NCBI GenBank assembly: GCA_903848645.1
Contig: CAINGU010000093.1
Location: 1-64,000 of the forward strand
Source: an uncultured cyanobacterium
GTDB lineage: Bacteria > Cyanobacteriota > Cyanobacteriia > Cyanobacteriales > Nostocaceae
DNA length: 64,000 nt
Direction: 5' to 3'
The notes under the pieces were generated by a model. The model made no database searches. It saw only the letters and a program-made list of their open reading frames with translations, and was not told the DNA's origin. Shown here piece by piece: positions 35,979 through 44,319 of the stretch. Within the stretch, counting starts at the first letter, position 1; each line of letters begins with the position of its first letter. Position numbers and translations under genes: made by a program.

Positions 35979-38120
35979 ATGCGTGTTATATTTATAATCG
36001 TATCTATTTTAGATTGTGTTATCAAAGGATGCAAAGATATTATGGAGTGGTTATTTGGGGGCGTTGCTAAAAAATTTGACAGTGCAACCAAAGAGGTTGT
36101 CAAAGAAGGTAGCCATAATATAAACCGTCGGATGTTTTTAAATCTGATGGCTTCGGGTGCTATGGTTTATCTGGCTAAAGATTTGATATATCCAGAAATT
36201 GCTAGTGCTAATGGTGAGAGTATCAATGAAAAATATCACGTCTTTATACCTTATGAAATTGCTAAAAGAGGTGGTATTCAAGAAGTTGCTTTGAGGTCTG
36301 GAAATATTTGTCAGGTAAAAATCCCTGCTAGAATTATAGAAAATTATGAGATTTCTGTTTCTAAAGTTGGTATTCAAGGTAATGATGTTACTTTGATTTT
36401 GCATACATTATACGATTCGCAAATTAGAATTGCTGACAAAATTTATCAAGAAATTGATCAAACTGATTTTATTCGTAAAGATGCGACAAAAACAAAAGCT
36501 AAACAGACTTATGAATTACTTGAAGATGGTGAGTATATAGAAGATATTGCTTCTCTTGATTTATTGCAATATCTTATAGCTTCATCGAAATTAGATGAAC
36601 TAATTAAACTAAGATATGACATAGCTTATCAAAATTGCTTGTTAACTATTATGGAACAAGCAATAGAATCCGCTTTAGCTAAATCGCAGCTTTCTCAAGA
36701 GAAAAAGAAGCAAATTAGAAGTGCATATCAATACGTTCGTGCTTCAGAACCAGTTCCAGATTTTGGCTATCTCAAAGAATTAGATGCTATTATTGTTGGT
36801 TCAAATATGCCCGTAGGAATCAAGCGTGCTTATTCACTCGCTAGTGCTAAATCTAGAGCTTTAACTGTAGACAGAATCATTGTTAATTTAATTACTGATC
36901 CTCAACAACTAAAACCTGAAAATCAAGAAACATACCTAAAAATATATGAAGAAATTAGAGATGGTAAGGAAGTATCTGATCTAGAAACTTTGCCATTACT
37001 AAATTCATTCATTCTCAACTCTAAAATTCTAAATAGTTGCAAGTTAGTTTATTTAATGGCGCAAAATCGCTTTTTTGAAAATACGGAAATTATTGATATC
37101 ATAGCGAAGAATCAGTTAGTTGACGAGACTTCAGAATTAAAGAAAGAAGATTGGGGAAAAATTATCAAGGTAGCTCGTCAAGTAGGCAATCAAGGAGGAG
37201 CTATTCTGCCTACAATAACAGGTACTCTCACTACTTTGGGAGCAGAAACTGCAACAGGTGTAGCTATTAGTAGCTTAAGTGGAGGGGCGGCTACTACAGC
37301 AAGTTTAGCCTATTTAGGGGGTGGTTCTGTAGCTGCTGGTGGATTAGGTATGCTAGGTGGTTTAGCAGTAGTCACAGGTGGAGCAGCTTTAATTGGAGCA
37401 GCAGGACTAGTATCTGTTGCGCTTGTTTCTGAAATGGACGGAGAAGACCTCCAAAATTTAGGAATTGCAGCAGTAACAGGAACTTTAGCGGGTGCTGGTG
37501 CTGTTTTCATTGCTTGGACTGGTGCTTCTGCTTTGGGTGTAGCAGGTACATTATCAGGAGCAGCCGCTATTACCTCTATTATCTCAACATTAGGTGGAAT
37601 GAGCGTTATTACTGGAGGAGCATCTTTAATAGCATTTGGTGCTGGTTTTGTTGTTTGGTCTTTTCTGAAAGGAAAAAAAGGTCGAGACTCAAATATACTA
37701 CATCAGTTTGAGTCTCGATTGTACGCTTTAACGGAAATGCCAACATCTCCTCAGTTAGTAAGATTTATTGATTTTCTCAATGACAAGTTGCCTGAAAAAT
37801 TTAATACTGAAGAAGTATTTATTGCACCGAATATTCCTTTAGATAAATTTACAAATGCTTTATCTGATTATGCAATTGTTAATGCAGGTGAGCAGATATT
37901 AGCTTTAATAGATACGAGTTCTTGGAATGATGCAAAAGAAGGCATTTTATTAACTACTAATAGAGTTATTTGGAAACGTGGATGGTCAAGTCCTAATTTT
38001 ATTAATTATGTTGATGTAACCGATGAAAAGAAGGAAATTCCAGAACTTTCTCATATTCGGGATAGTGTTAAATTTTATCTACTATTACAAGAAATAGGAG
38101 AAAAATACAGTTCTATTTAA
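35979..38120 (+). CDS. Unrecognised 713-residue protein with Gly/Ala-rich membrane-active core
   Basis: I do not recognise the whole protein. N-terminus: the ATG at 35979 gives a hydrophobic start; an in-frame ATG at 36042 gives MEWLFGG. Near residue 48 there is NRRMFLNLMASGAMVYLA, which fits a twin-arginine (Tat) signal with a likely cut after ASA. Residues 80-160 resemble a substrate-binding beta domain of DnaJ type (VFIPYEIAKRGG; VKIPARI). Residues 170-400 are mostly helical. Residues 407-567 are a long Gly/Ala-rich hydrophobic region with a repeated pattern (GVAISSLSGGAATTASLAYL; GGLGMLGGLAVVTGGAAL), often seen in membrane-disturbing proteins. Residues 580-713 end in a possible PH-like fold (EGILLTTNRVIWKRGW). 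It lies between toxin-antitoxin genes, alone. Confidence 0.6.
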   Translation: MRVIFIIVSILDCVIKGCKDIMEWLFGGVAKKFDSATKEVVKEGSHNINRRMFLNLMASGAMVYLAKDLIYPEIASANGESINEKYHVFIPYEIAKRGGIQEVALRSGNICQVKIPARIIENYEISVSKVGIQGNDVTLILHTLYDSQIRIADKIYQEIDQTDFIRKDATKTKAKQTYELLEDGEYIEDIASLDLLQYLIASSKLDELIKLRYDIAYQNCLLTIMEQAIESALAKSQLSQEKKKQIRSAYQYVRASEPVPDFGYLKELDAIIVGSNMPVGIKRAYSLASAKSRALTVDRIIVNLITDPQQLKPENQETYLKIYEEIRDGKEVSDLETLPLLNSFILNSKILNSCKLVYLMAQNRFFENTEIIDIIAKNQLVDETSELKKEDWGKIIKVARQVGNQGGAILPTITGTLTTLGAETATGVAISSLSGGAATTASLAYLGGGSVAAGGLGMLGGLAVVTGGAALIGAAGLVSVALVSEMDGEDLQNLGIAAVTGTLAGAGAVFIAWTGASALGVAGTLSGAAAITSIISTLGGMSVITGGASLIAFGAGFVVWSFLKGKKGRDSNILHQFESRLYALTEMPTSPQLVRFIDFLNDKLPEKFNTEEVFIAPNIPLDKFTNALSDYAIVNAGEQILALIDTSSWNDAKEGILLTTNRVIWKRGWSSPNFINYVDVTDEKKEIPELSHIRDSVKFYLLLQEIGEKYSSI

Positions 38121-38146
38121 AAGTGGAAGGATTCTCATTTTTTTAA

Positions 38147-38192
38147 CTTAACTCGTTCCTTTATTCTATCTAGAGAATAGGAACGAGTTAAG
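38147..38192. repeat. Perfect 14-bp-arm hairpin between accessory genes
   Basis: CTTAACTCGTTCCT and AGGAACGAGTTAAG pair completely around an 18-base middle (which itself contains ATTCT/AGAAT). It follows the 713-residue gene by 26 bases but lacks a T run, so it is more like a small mobile palindrome or processing hairpin than a standard terminator. Confidence 0.55.
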
Positions 38193-38268
38193 CTGATTTG
38201 GATGTTGATTTAAAAAACTCTGCTATAATATAATAACTATATCAAAATCAAATAAAAACAACTAACTC

Positions 38269-38346
38269 ATGAAAAAAATAGAAATCGAACTTGATCAAGA
38301 AACCTATGACAAAATAGAAATAATAGAGATTCATAAACAATGGTAA
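38269..38346 (+). pseudogene. Cut ribbon-helix-helix antitoxin fragment
   Basis: A 25-codon frame reads MKKIEIELDQETYDKIEIIE and then IHKQW and stop. It has the beta-strand opening of small RHH antitoxins but lacks the second helix. It is probably the remnant of a toxin-antitoxin module. Confidence 0.4.
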
Positions 38347-38379
38347 ATAATAATGTATCAAAAAAGGAGAATTGACACT

Positions 38380-38616
38380 ATGTTAAAAAATACCTATCAA
38401 CTTCCTTTGACATTTGATCAAATTCTTAGCTTAGTTAAACAACTGTCTAATTCTGAAAAATTGTTACTTAGTGAAGAGTTGGAAAAAGAAACATTGAATA
38501 ATAAATTAACAGAGTTACTAGAAATATTTCAAACTGATGAATTGTCATTAGAGGAAATTACTGAAGAAGTTGAAATTGTCCGTTCTCAAATTTATGACAT
38601 AAAACAACCAAATTAG
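38380..38616 (+). CDS. Antitoxin-like small protein without a toxin
   Basis: A 78-residue acidic helical protein (PLTFDQILSLVKQLSNSEKL; LEEITEEVEIVRSQIYDIK). It has the look of a cyanobacterial VapB-type antitoxin. ATG at 38380 is chosen; AGGAG lies ten bases before it. No toxin gene follows, so it is an orphan or has another role. Function is not established. Confidence 0.55.
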   Translation: MLKNTYQLPLTFDQILSLVKQLSNSEKLLLSEELEKETLNNKLTELLEIFQTDELSLEEITEEVEIVRSQIYDIKQPN

Positions 38617-38649
38617 ATGCTAATTATTACTATTTAATTTTCAACATAA

Positions 38650-38770
38650 CCCGCCCAGAACTTAAGTTCTGGGCTAATAAATAAAGTCCGTTAAAACGGA
38701 CTATAAAATCTTATTTAGTCGTCTTTAGACGACTTTTGCTATTAGCCTCAGAATTCATTCTGAGGCGGGC
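38650..38770. repeat. Four-hairpin composite element closed by CCCGCC/GGCGGG
   Basis: Four consecutive hairpins stand at 38653-38674 (11-bp arms GCCCAGAACTT), 38685-38702 (AGTCCGTT/AACGGACT), 38717-38734 (AGTCGTCT/AGACGACT) and 38745-38766 (GCCTCAGAAT/ATTCTGAGGC), and an outer pair CCCGCC with GGCGGG closes the set. This looks like a REP/MITE-type element related to IS200/IS605 ends. It lies just after the nifJ stop and could also act as its terminator. Confidence 0.6.
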
Positions 38771-38776
38771 TATCAA

Positions 38777-41700
38777 TTACCTATTCGCCAAATATTGATA
38801 CATTTCCCATCTTGCATTAACTTCCATTTGCGCTTGTTCTAGCAACAACTTGGCAACCTCCGGTTTACTCTTCGTCAACATCTTAAATCGGTTCTCTTGA
38901 TACATTGACTTTTCCACCGATTCAGAAGGCGCTTTCATATCCAATTGTAAGGGATTTTTACCCTGTGATTGTAATGCCGGATTATAGCGATATAACAACC
39001 ATCTTCCTGAGTCTACTAGAGCCTTTTGCTGATGTAAACCTTTAGTCATATCAATCCCGTGAGCAATACAATGACTGTAAGCAATTATGATTGATGGACC
39101 ATCAAAAGCTTCCGCTTCTAAAAATGCTTTGAGTGTATGTTCATCCTTCGCACCTAACGCCACACTCGCCACATAAACATTACCATAAGTCATCGCCATT
39201 AAACCCAAATCTTTCTTGGGTGCAGGTTTTCCACCGGTCGCATATTTAGCAACTGCGGCTTTGGGAGTAGCTTTAGAAGATTGTCCTCCAGTGTTAGAAT
39301 AAACTTCTGTATCCATGACCAAAATATTCACATTTCGTCCTGTGGAAATCACATGATCAATTCCACCAAAATCTATATCATACGCCCAACCATCACCCCC
39401 AACTATCCACACACTTTTCTTGACTAAATAATCAGCGAGGGATTTTAGATTTTGGATTTTGGATTTTAGATTTGCGTCTTTTGTAGTTTCTGCAATCTCA
39501 TCTAATTTATGTTTGAGAATAACAATTCTTTCCCGTTGGTCCCAAATATCAGCTTCAGTTTTTTGTTCAGCTTTGAGAATTGCATTAACTAAATTATCGC
39601 CAATTTCACTACTTAATTGTGACAATAATTCCGCTGCAAATTCCGCTTGTTTGTCTATAGATAAACGATAACCAAAACCGAATTCGGCGTTATCTTCAAA
39701 TAAACTATTGGACCATGCGGGACCTCTTCCCTCTGCGTTTTGACTCCAAGGAGTTGTGGGGAGATTTCCCCCGTAAATGGAAGAACAACCGGTGGCGTTG
39801 GCAACGAGTGAGCGATCGCCAAATAATTGTGTTAATAATTTAAGGTAGGGTGTTTCTCCACAACCAGCACAAGCACCAGAAAATTCAAACAATGGTTCTT
39901 GCAATTGTTGTTGCCGAATTTGGTTTACTTTCAAAGTTTTCCGGTCAGGATTTGGTAAACTCAAAAAGAAATTCCAATTTTCCCGTTCCTGTTCCCGCAA
40001 TGGTAACTGCGGACTCATATTAATCGCCTTCAGGGTGGGTTCTGCCTTGTTTTTGGCAGGACAGACACTCACGCAAATTTCGCAGCCTGTACAGTCTTCT
40101 GGGGCTACCTGAATGGTAAATTTCTGGTTAGCAAAGCTCTTATCTTTGGCGTTAGTGGATTTAAAAGATATGGGTGCGTTGACTAATTCACTGGGTTGAT
40201 AAGCTTTCGCACGAATAGCAGCGTGAGGACAAACCATCACACATTTACCGCATTGAACGCAGACATCAGCCTCCCAAACGGGGATTTCTTCCGCAACGTT
40301 GCGTTTTTCCCATTTTGCAGTTCCACTAGGAAAAGTTCCGTCAGCAGGTAAAGCACTGACAGGTAAATCATCACCTTCCCATACCATAATTTTTTCAAGC
40401 ACATTCTCGATAAATTTGGGTTTGGTAATTGATAATTGCTGTTCTTCCCTATTACCAATGACCAATGACCTATTACCAACTTCATGGAGATTTTCTAGGG
40501 TGTTGTCTACCGCTTTTAAATTCATGCTGACAACTTCCGTGCCTTTTTTACCATAGGTTTTTTCTATGGCTTGTTTGATTTTAGCAATTGCTTCTTTTTC
40601 TGGTAAAACTCCTGCTAAAGCAAAGAAACACACCTGCATGATAGTGTTAATTCTATGTCCCATGCCACTATTTTTTGCTACTTGACTAGCGTTAATAGTG
40701 TAAACTTTCAGGTTTTTGTCAATAATTTGCTGTTGAACTTTTGGGGGTAGATTTTCCCAAACATGATCAGCATCATAAGGACTATTTAACAGCAAAGTTG
40801 CCCCCGGTGCAGCAGCTTTTAAAATATCAATGCTTTCAATAAATCCCCAATGGTGACAACCGATAAAATTAGCTTTGTCTATGAGGTAAGTTGAGCGAAT
40901 TTTTCCAGCACCAAAACGCAGGTGAGAAACTGTCATTGAACCGGATTTTTTAGAATCATAAACAAAGTAACCTTGGGCGTTATTTTCTGTGCCTTCACCG
41001 ATGATTTTGATCGAGTTCTTATTTGCACCAACTGTACCATCTGAACCTAAACCATAGAACATTGCGCGAACTACATGATCTGGTTCTGTAGAGAAATTCT
41101 GGTCAAAATTCAAAGAGGTGAAAGTGACATCATCATTAATCCCAATTGTGAAATGATTCTTGGGTTTAATTTGACTGAGATTATCAAATATACTCTTCAC
41201 CATAGCGGGAGTAAATTCTTTAGAAGAAAGCCCATATCTTCCCCCGACAATTTTTGGAAATGTAGTTTTTTTCCAGCCTTCATAAATTGCTGTCACCACA
41301 TCTAAATATAATGGTTCTCCTGCGCTTCCGGCTTCTTTGGTTCTATCAAGAACGGCAATAGATTTGACACTATTAGGTAATGCTTCTATAAATCTAGCCA
41401 CATCAAAAGGACGGAAAAGCCGCACTTTGATAACTCCGACTTTTTCCCCTTGATTGTTGAGATAATCCACTGTTTCATGGACAGTTTCACAACCAGAACC
41501 CATAATCACAATTACTCGTTCTGCGTTAGGTGCGCCATGATATTCATAAAGTTTGTAATATCTGCCTGTGCGTTCTCCAAATTTGTCCATTGTTTTTTGG
41601 ACAATATCAGCACAAACATTATAATAAGGATTTGCACCTTCACGAGATTGAAAATAAACATCAGGATTTTGTGCCGTTCCTCTTAATACTGGTTTATCTG

Positions 41701-42328
41701 GAGTTAAGCAGCGTTGACGATGTGCTAATATTGATTCAAAAGGAATAAGTTCCTGTAAATCTTCATCAGATAATAACTCAACTTTCTGCACTTCATGGGA
41801 AGTTCTAAACCCATCAAAAAAGTGCATAAATGGCACTCTTGCTGCTAAAGTTGCTGCATGAGAAATCAGTGCAAAATCATGACTTTCCTGGACAGAAGCT
41901 GAACACAAAAAAGCGAAGCCAGTCGCCCTTGCAGCCATGACATCACTATGATCACCGAAAATAGATAAGGCGTGGGTAGCTAAAGAACGGGCGGAAACAT
42001 GAATGACAAAACTGGTTAATTCTCCGGCAATTTTGTACAAGTTAGGAATCATTAATAATAATCCCTGGGAAGCGGTGAAAGTTGTACTTAATGCCCCTGT
42101 TTGTAATGCCCCATGGACAGCAGCAGCAGCCCCTCCTTCGCTTTGCATTTGGGTGACACTGGGAACAGTTCCCCAAAGATTTGGTTTATTTTCTGACATC
42201 CAAGCATCAGCCCATTCACCCATATTTGAAGATGGGGTGATCGGATAAATAGCGATAACTTCGTTTAATTTGTAAGCTACACGCGCAACGGCTTCGTTAC
42301 CATCTATTGTGGCATAAGATTTGGTCAT
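38777..42328 (-). CDS. nifJ: Pyruvate:ferredoxin (flavodoxin) oxidoreductase NifJ
   Basis: A 1183-residue fused enzyme that oxidises pyruvate to acetyl-CoA and CO2 and reduces ferredoxin or flavodoxin, which can feed nitrogenase. Domains in order: pyrimidine half (EVIAIYPITPSSNMGEWADA; ASQGLLLMIPN), middle CoA/TPP-linked domain (YFVYDSKKSGSMTVSHLRFG), an 8Fe ferredoxin part (CVQCGKCVMVCPHAA; CTGCEICVSVCPAKN), and the TPP half (CAGCGETPYLKLL; GGDGWAYDIDFGG; NTGGQSSKATP). Two stretches are translated genome repeats in frame: residues about 614-640 (GNRSLVIGNREEQ) and about 949-963 (NLKSKIQNLKSL). Both lie at likely surface loops. No nif genes are adjacent. Confidence 0.93.
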   Translation of the reverse strand: MTKSYATIDGNEAVARVAYKLNEVIAIYPITPSSNMGEWADAWMSENKPNLWGTVPSVTQMQSEGGAAAAVHGALQTGALSTTFTASQGLLLMIPNLYKIAGELTSFVIHVSARSLATHALSIFGDHSDVMAARATGFAFLCSASVQESHDFALISHAATLAARVPFMHFFDGFRTSHEVQKVELLSDEDLQELIPFESILAHRQRCLTPDKPVLRGTAQNPDVYFQSREGANPYYNVCADIVQKTMDKFGERTGRYYKLYEYHGAPNAERVIVIMGSGCETVHETVDYLNNQGEKVGVIKVRLFRPFDVARFIEALPNSVKSIAVLDRTKEAGSAGEPLYLDVVTAIYEGWKKTTFPKIVGGRYGLSSKEFTPAMVKSIFDNLSQIKPKNHFTIGINDDVTFTSLNFDQNFSTEPDHVVRAMFYGLGSDGTVGANKNSIKIIGEGTENNAQGYFVYDSKKSGSMTVSHLRFGAGKIRSTYLIDKANFIGCHHWGFIESIDILKAAAPGATLLLNSPYDADHVWENLPPKVQQQIIDKNLKVYTINASQVAKNSGMGHRINTIMQVCFFALAGVLPEKEAIAKIKQAIEKTYGKKGTEVVSMNLKAVDNTLENLHEVGNRSLVIGNREEQQLSITKPKFIENVLEKIMVWEGDDLPVSALPADGTFPSGTAKWEKRNVAEEIPVWEADVCVQCGKCVMVCPHAAIRAKAYQPSELVNAPISFKSTNAKDKSFANQKFTIQVAPEDCTGCEICVSVCPAKNKAEPTLKAINMSPQLPLREQERENWNFFLSLPNPDRKTLKVNQIRQQQLQEPLFEFSGACAGCGETPYLKLLTQLFGDRSLVANATGCSSIYGGNLPTTPWSQNAEGRGPAWSNSLFEDNAEFGFGYRLSIDKQAEFAAELLSQLSSEIGDNLVNAILKAEQKTEADIWDQRERIVILKHKLDEIAETTKDANLKSKIQNLKSLADYLVKKSVWIVGGDGWAYDIDFGGIDHVISTGRNVNILVMDTEVYSNTGGQSSKATPKAAVAKYATGGKPAPKKDLGLMAMTYGNVYVASVALGAKDEHTLKAFLEAEAFDGPSIIIAYSHCIAHGIDMTKGLHQQKALVDSGRWLLYRYNPALQSQGKNPLQLDMKAPSESVEKSMYQENRFKMLTKSKPEVAKLLLEQAQMEVNARWEMYQYLANR

Positions 42329-43058
42329 GATTTTCCTTTTTGTGTCTTTTGTGGTTGTTTAAACTGTATGCAGAGAAACCAAAAAGATAAGCATTGAAAA
42401 TATCTAAGCTTAGGAACTTAATTTGTAATATTTATGACAGTTTTATGAATTATTAATTATTTAGACTTCTAGCCAATCTTTAAAATTTTACCTTCTTGTT
42501 AATTTCCCATCTATCTAATATTAATCATGTACTCAAGATTGCTCATCTTTAATTAATCAGGGTTTGAAGATTTTTTCCCTGGTTGTTAGGGTAGAGGTAC
42601 GGGAGTTTTTTTTATTTCTTAGAGGTTGTTTAAAAAGTATTATATGAAACCCATAATCTCCAAAAACCTAACCCCCCTTCCCTACCTCTCCCTAACCCTC
42701 TCCTAAGAGGAGAGGGAAGCGGAAAAACTTTTGTTAGCTGGAATGGGGGTTTTAAAGCCTCTCCCCTGGCAGGGGAGAGGTTTACCAGAGGGGTCTGTTT
42801 ACACATTAAAAACTTTTCAAACATCCTCTTAGTTTAAAGCAGTATAAATACAGCCGATTACAGGTAAAACTCTTGTGAGGTGGGCATCTTGCCCGCTACC
42901 GTCTACCGCACCATGATAAAATTTGTATAAAATATGCTCTCGTCTCTTATCTCACCCTTTCCGACCGGCAAAGGAAAAAAATTCATAGAAATTTAACAAT
43001 GTGTACCAACAATTTGGTAACTTAGTACATAGTTCGCAACAATTAGGGAAAAATTACG
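42329..43058. other. 730-base gap with a direct-inverted repeat and the sat promoter
   Basis: No gene was recognised. At about 42655-42800 lies a dispersed repeat (CCTAACCCCCCTTCCCTACC, CTCTCCTAAGAGGAGAGGG and CTCTCCCCTGGCAGGGGAGA) whose ends pair. A GGTGGGCATCTTGCCCGC fragment follows at about 42881-42897. A smaller inverted repeat near the sat start is listed separately. Confidence 0.5.
43004..43019. promoter_or_regulatory. Inverted repeat ahead of sat
   Basis: TACCAA-CAAT-TTGGTA is a 6-4-6 inverted repeat 40 bases upstream of the sat start. It could be an operator or the half-sites of a LysR-type regulator, but this is only position and symmetry. Confidence 0.3.
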
Positions 43059-44246
43059 TTGAGTTACCATCCAGATGCTATTGCCCCCCACGGTGGAGAG
43101 TTAATTAACCGGGTTGCTTCCTCAGCACAAAGAGAACTATTTCTCTCCAAAGCTGACTTTTTACCGCGTGTGGAACTTGATGAGCGAGCAGTTTCTGATT
43201 TAGAAATGATTGCCATTGGTGGTTTTAGTCCTCTCAAAGGTTTCATGAACCAAGCAGACTACAACCGAGTCGTCACAGAAATGCGGTTAGCTAACGGTAT
43301 TGTCTGGTCAATTCCCATTACACTGTCTGTAACTGAAGAAGTAGCAGCCCCTCTACAAGAAGGCAGTTTGCTGCGTCTGGATAACCCCAGAGGCGAGTTT
43401 ATTGGGGTATTGGAACTGAGTGAAAAGTATACCTACGACAAACAACGAGAAGCCATCAATGTTTATCGTACCGATGAGGCTAAACATCCTGGGGTGCAGG
43501 TAGTATATAACCAAGGTTCTATTAACTTGGCTGGTGATATCTGGTTATTACAACGCGATTCTCATCCCCATTTTCCCAGCTATCAAATTGACCCTGCGGC
43601 CTCACGGGAAATGTTTCGAGAAAAAGGCTGGAAAACGATTGTTGGTTTCCAAACCCGCAATCCTATCCACCGCGCCCATGAATATATTCAAAAGTGCGCG
43701 TTAGAAACCGTAGATGGTCTATTTTTGCACCCATTGGTAGGGGCAACTAAAGAAGATGACATCGCCGCGGATGTGCGGATGCGTTGTTATGAAATTTTAA
43801 TAGAACACTATTACCCCCTAGACAGAGTAATTTTGGCCATTAACCCGGCAGCCATGCGTTATGCAGGGCCTAGAGAAGCAATTTTTCATGCTTTAGTTAG
43901 AAAAAATTACGGGTGTACACATTTTATTGTCGGACGTGATCATGCTGGTGTAGGTGACTATTACGGCACTTATGACGCTCAGTATATCTTCGATGAATTC
44001 GCTCCTGAAGAATTGGGGATTGTACCAATGAAGTTTGAACACGCCTTCTATTGTAAGCGCACCAAACAAATGGCGACAACCAAAACCAGTCCTAGTAAAC
44101 CAGAGGAACGGGTTCACTTGTCGGGAACAAAGGTGAGAGAAATGTTACGTCGGGGTGAGTTACCACCACCAGAATTTTCTCGTCCAGAAGTAGCGGCTGA
44201 GTTAACGCGGGCTATGCGGATTTCACCTGTATTAGTTGAGATTTAG
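43059..44246 (+). CDS. sat: Sulfate adenylyltransferase
   Basis: A 395-residue ATP sulfurylase that makes adenosine 5'-phosphosulfate at the entry to sulfate assimilation. Landmarks: [43 protein letters not shown] (the QxRNPxHRxHE ATP loop), [18 protein letters not shown], and [20 protein letters not shown] at the end. The start is TTG at 43059 with AGGGA nine bases upstream; [13 protein letters not shown] is the standard opening. No other sulfur genes are adjacent. Confidence 0.93.
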   Translation: MSYHPDAIAPHGGELINRVASSAQRELFLSKADFLPRVELDERAVSDLEMIAIGGFSPLKGFMNQADYNRVVTEMRLANGIVWSIPITLSVTEEVAAPLQEGSLLRLDNPRGEFIGVLELSEKYTYDKQREAINVYRTDEAKHPGVQVVYNQGSINLAGDIWLLQRDSHPHFPSYQIDPAASREMFREKGWKTIVGFQTRNPIHRAHEYIQKCALETVDGLFLHPLVGATKEDDIAADVRMRCYEILIEHYYPLDRVILAINPAAMRYAGPREAIFHALVRKNYGCTHFIVGRDHAGVGDYYGTYDAQYIFDEFAPEELGIVPMKFEHAFYCKRTKQMATTKTSPSKPEERVHLSGTKVREMLRRGELPPPEFSRPEVAAELTRAMRISPVLVEI

Positions 44247-44319
44247 ATTAAAAAAACTTTACTCTACAGACTTCACCCTTTAAGCTATTAACTAATGGGC
44301 TGGGGTCTGATAGTTAATT

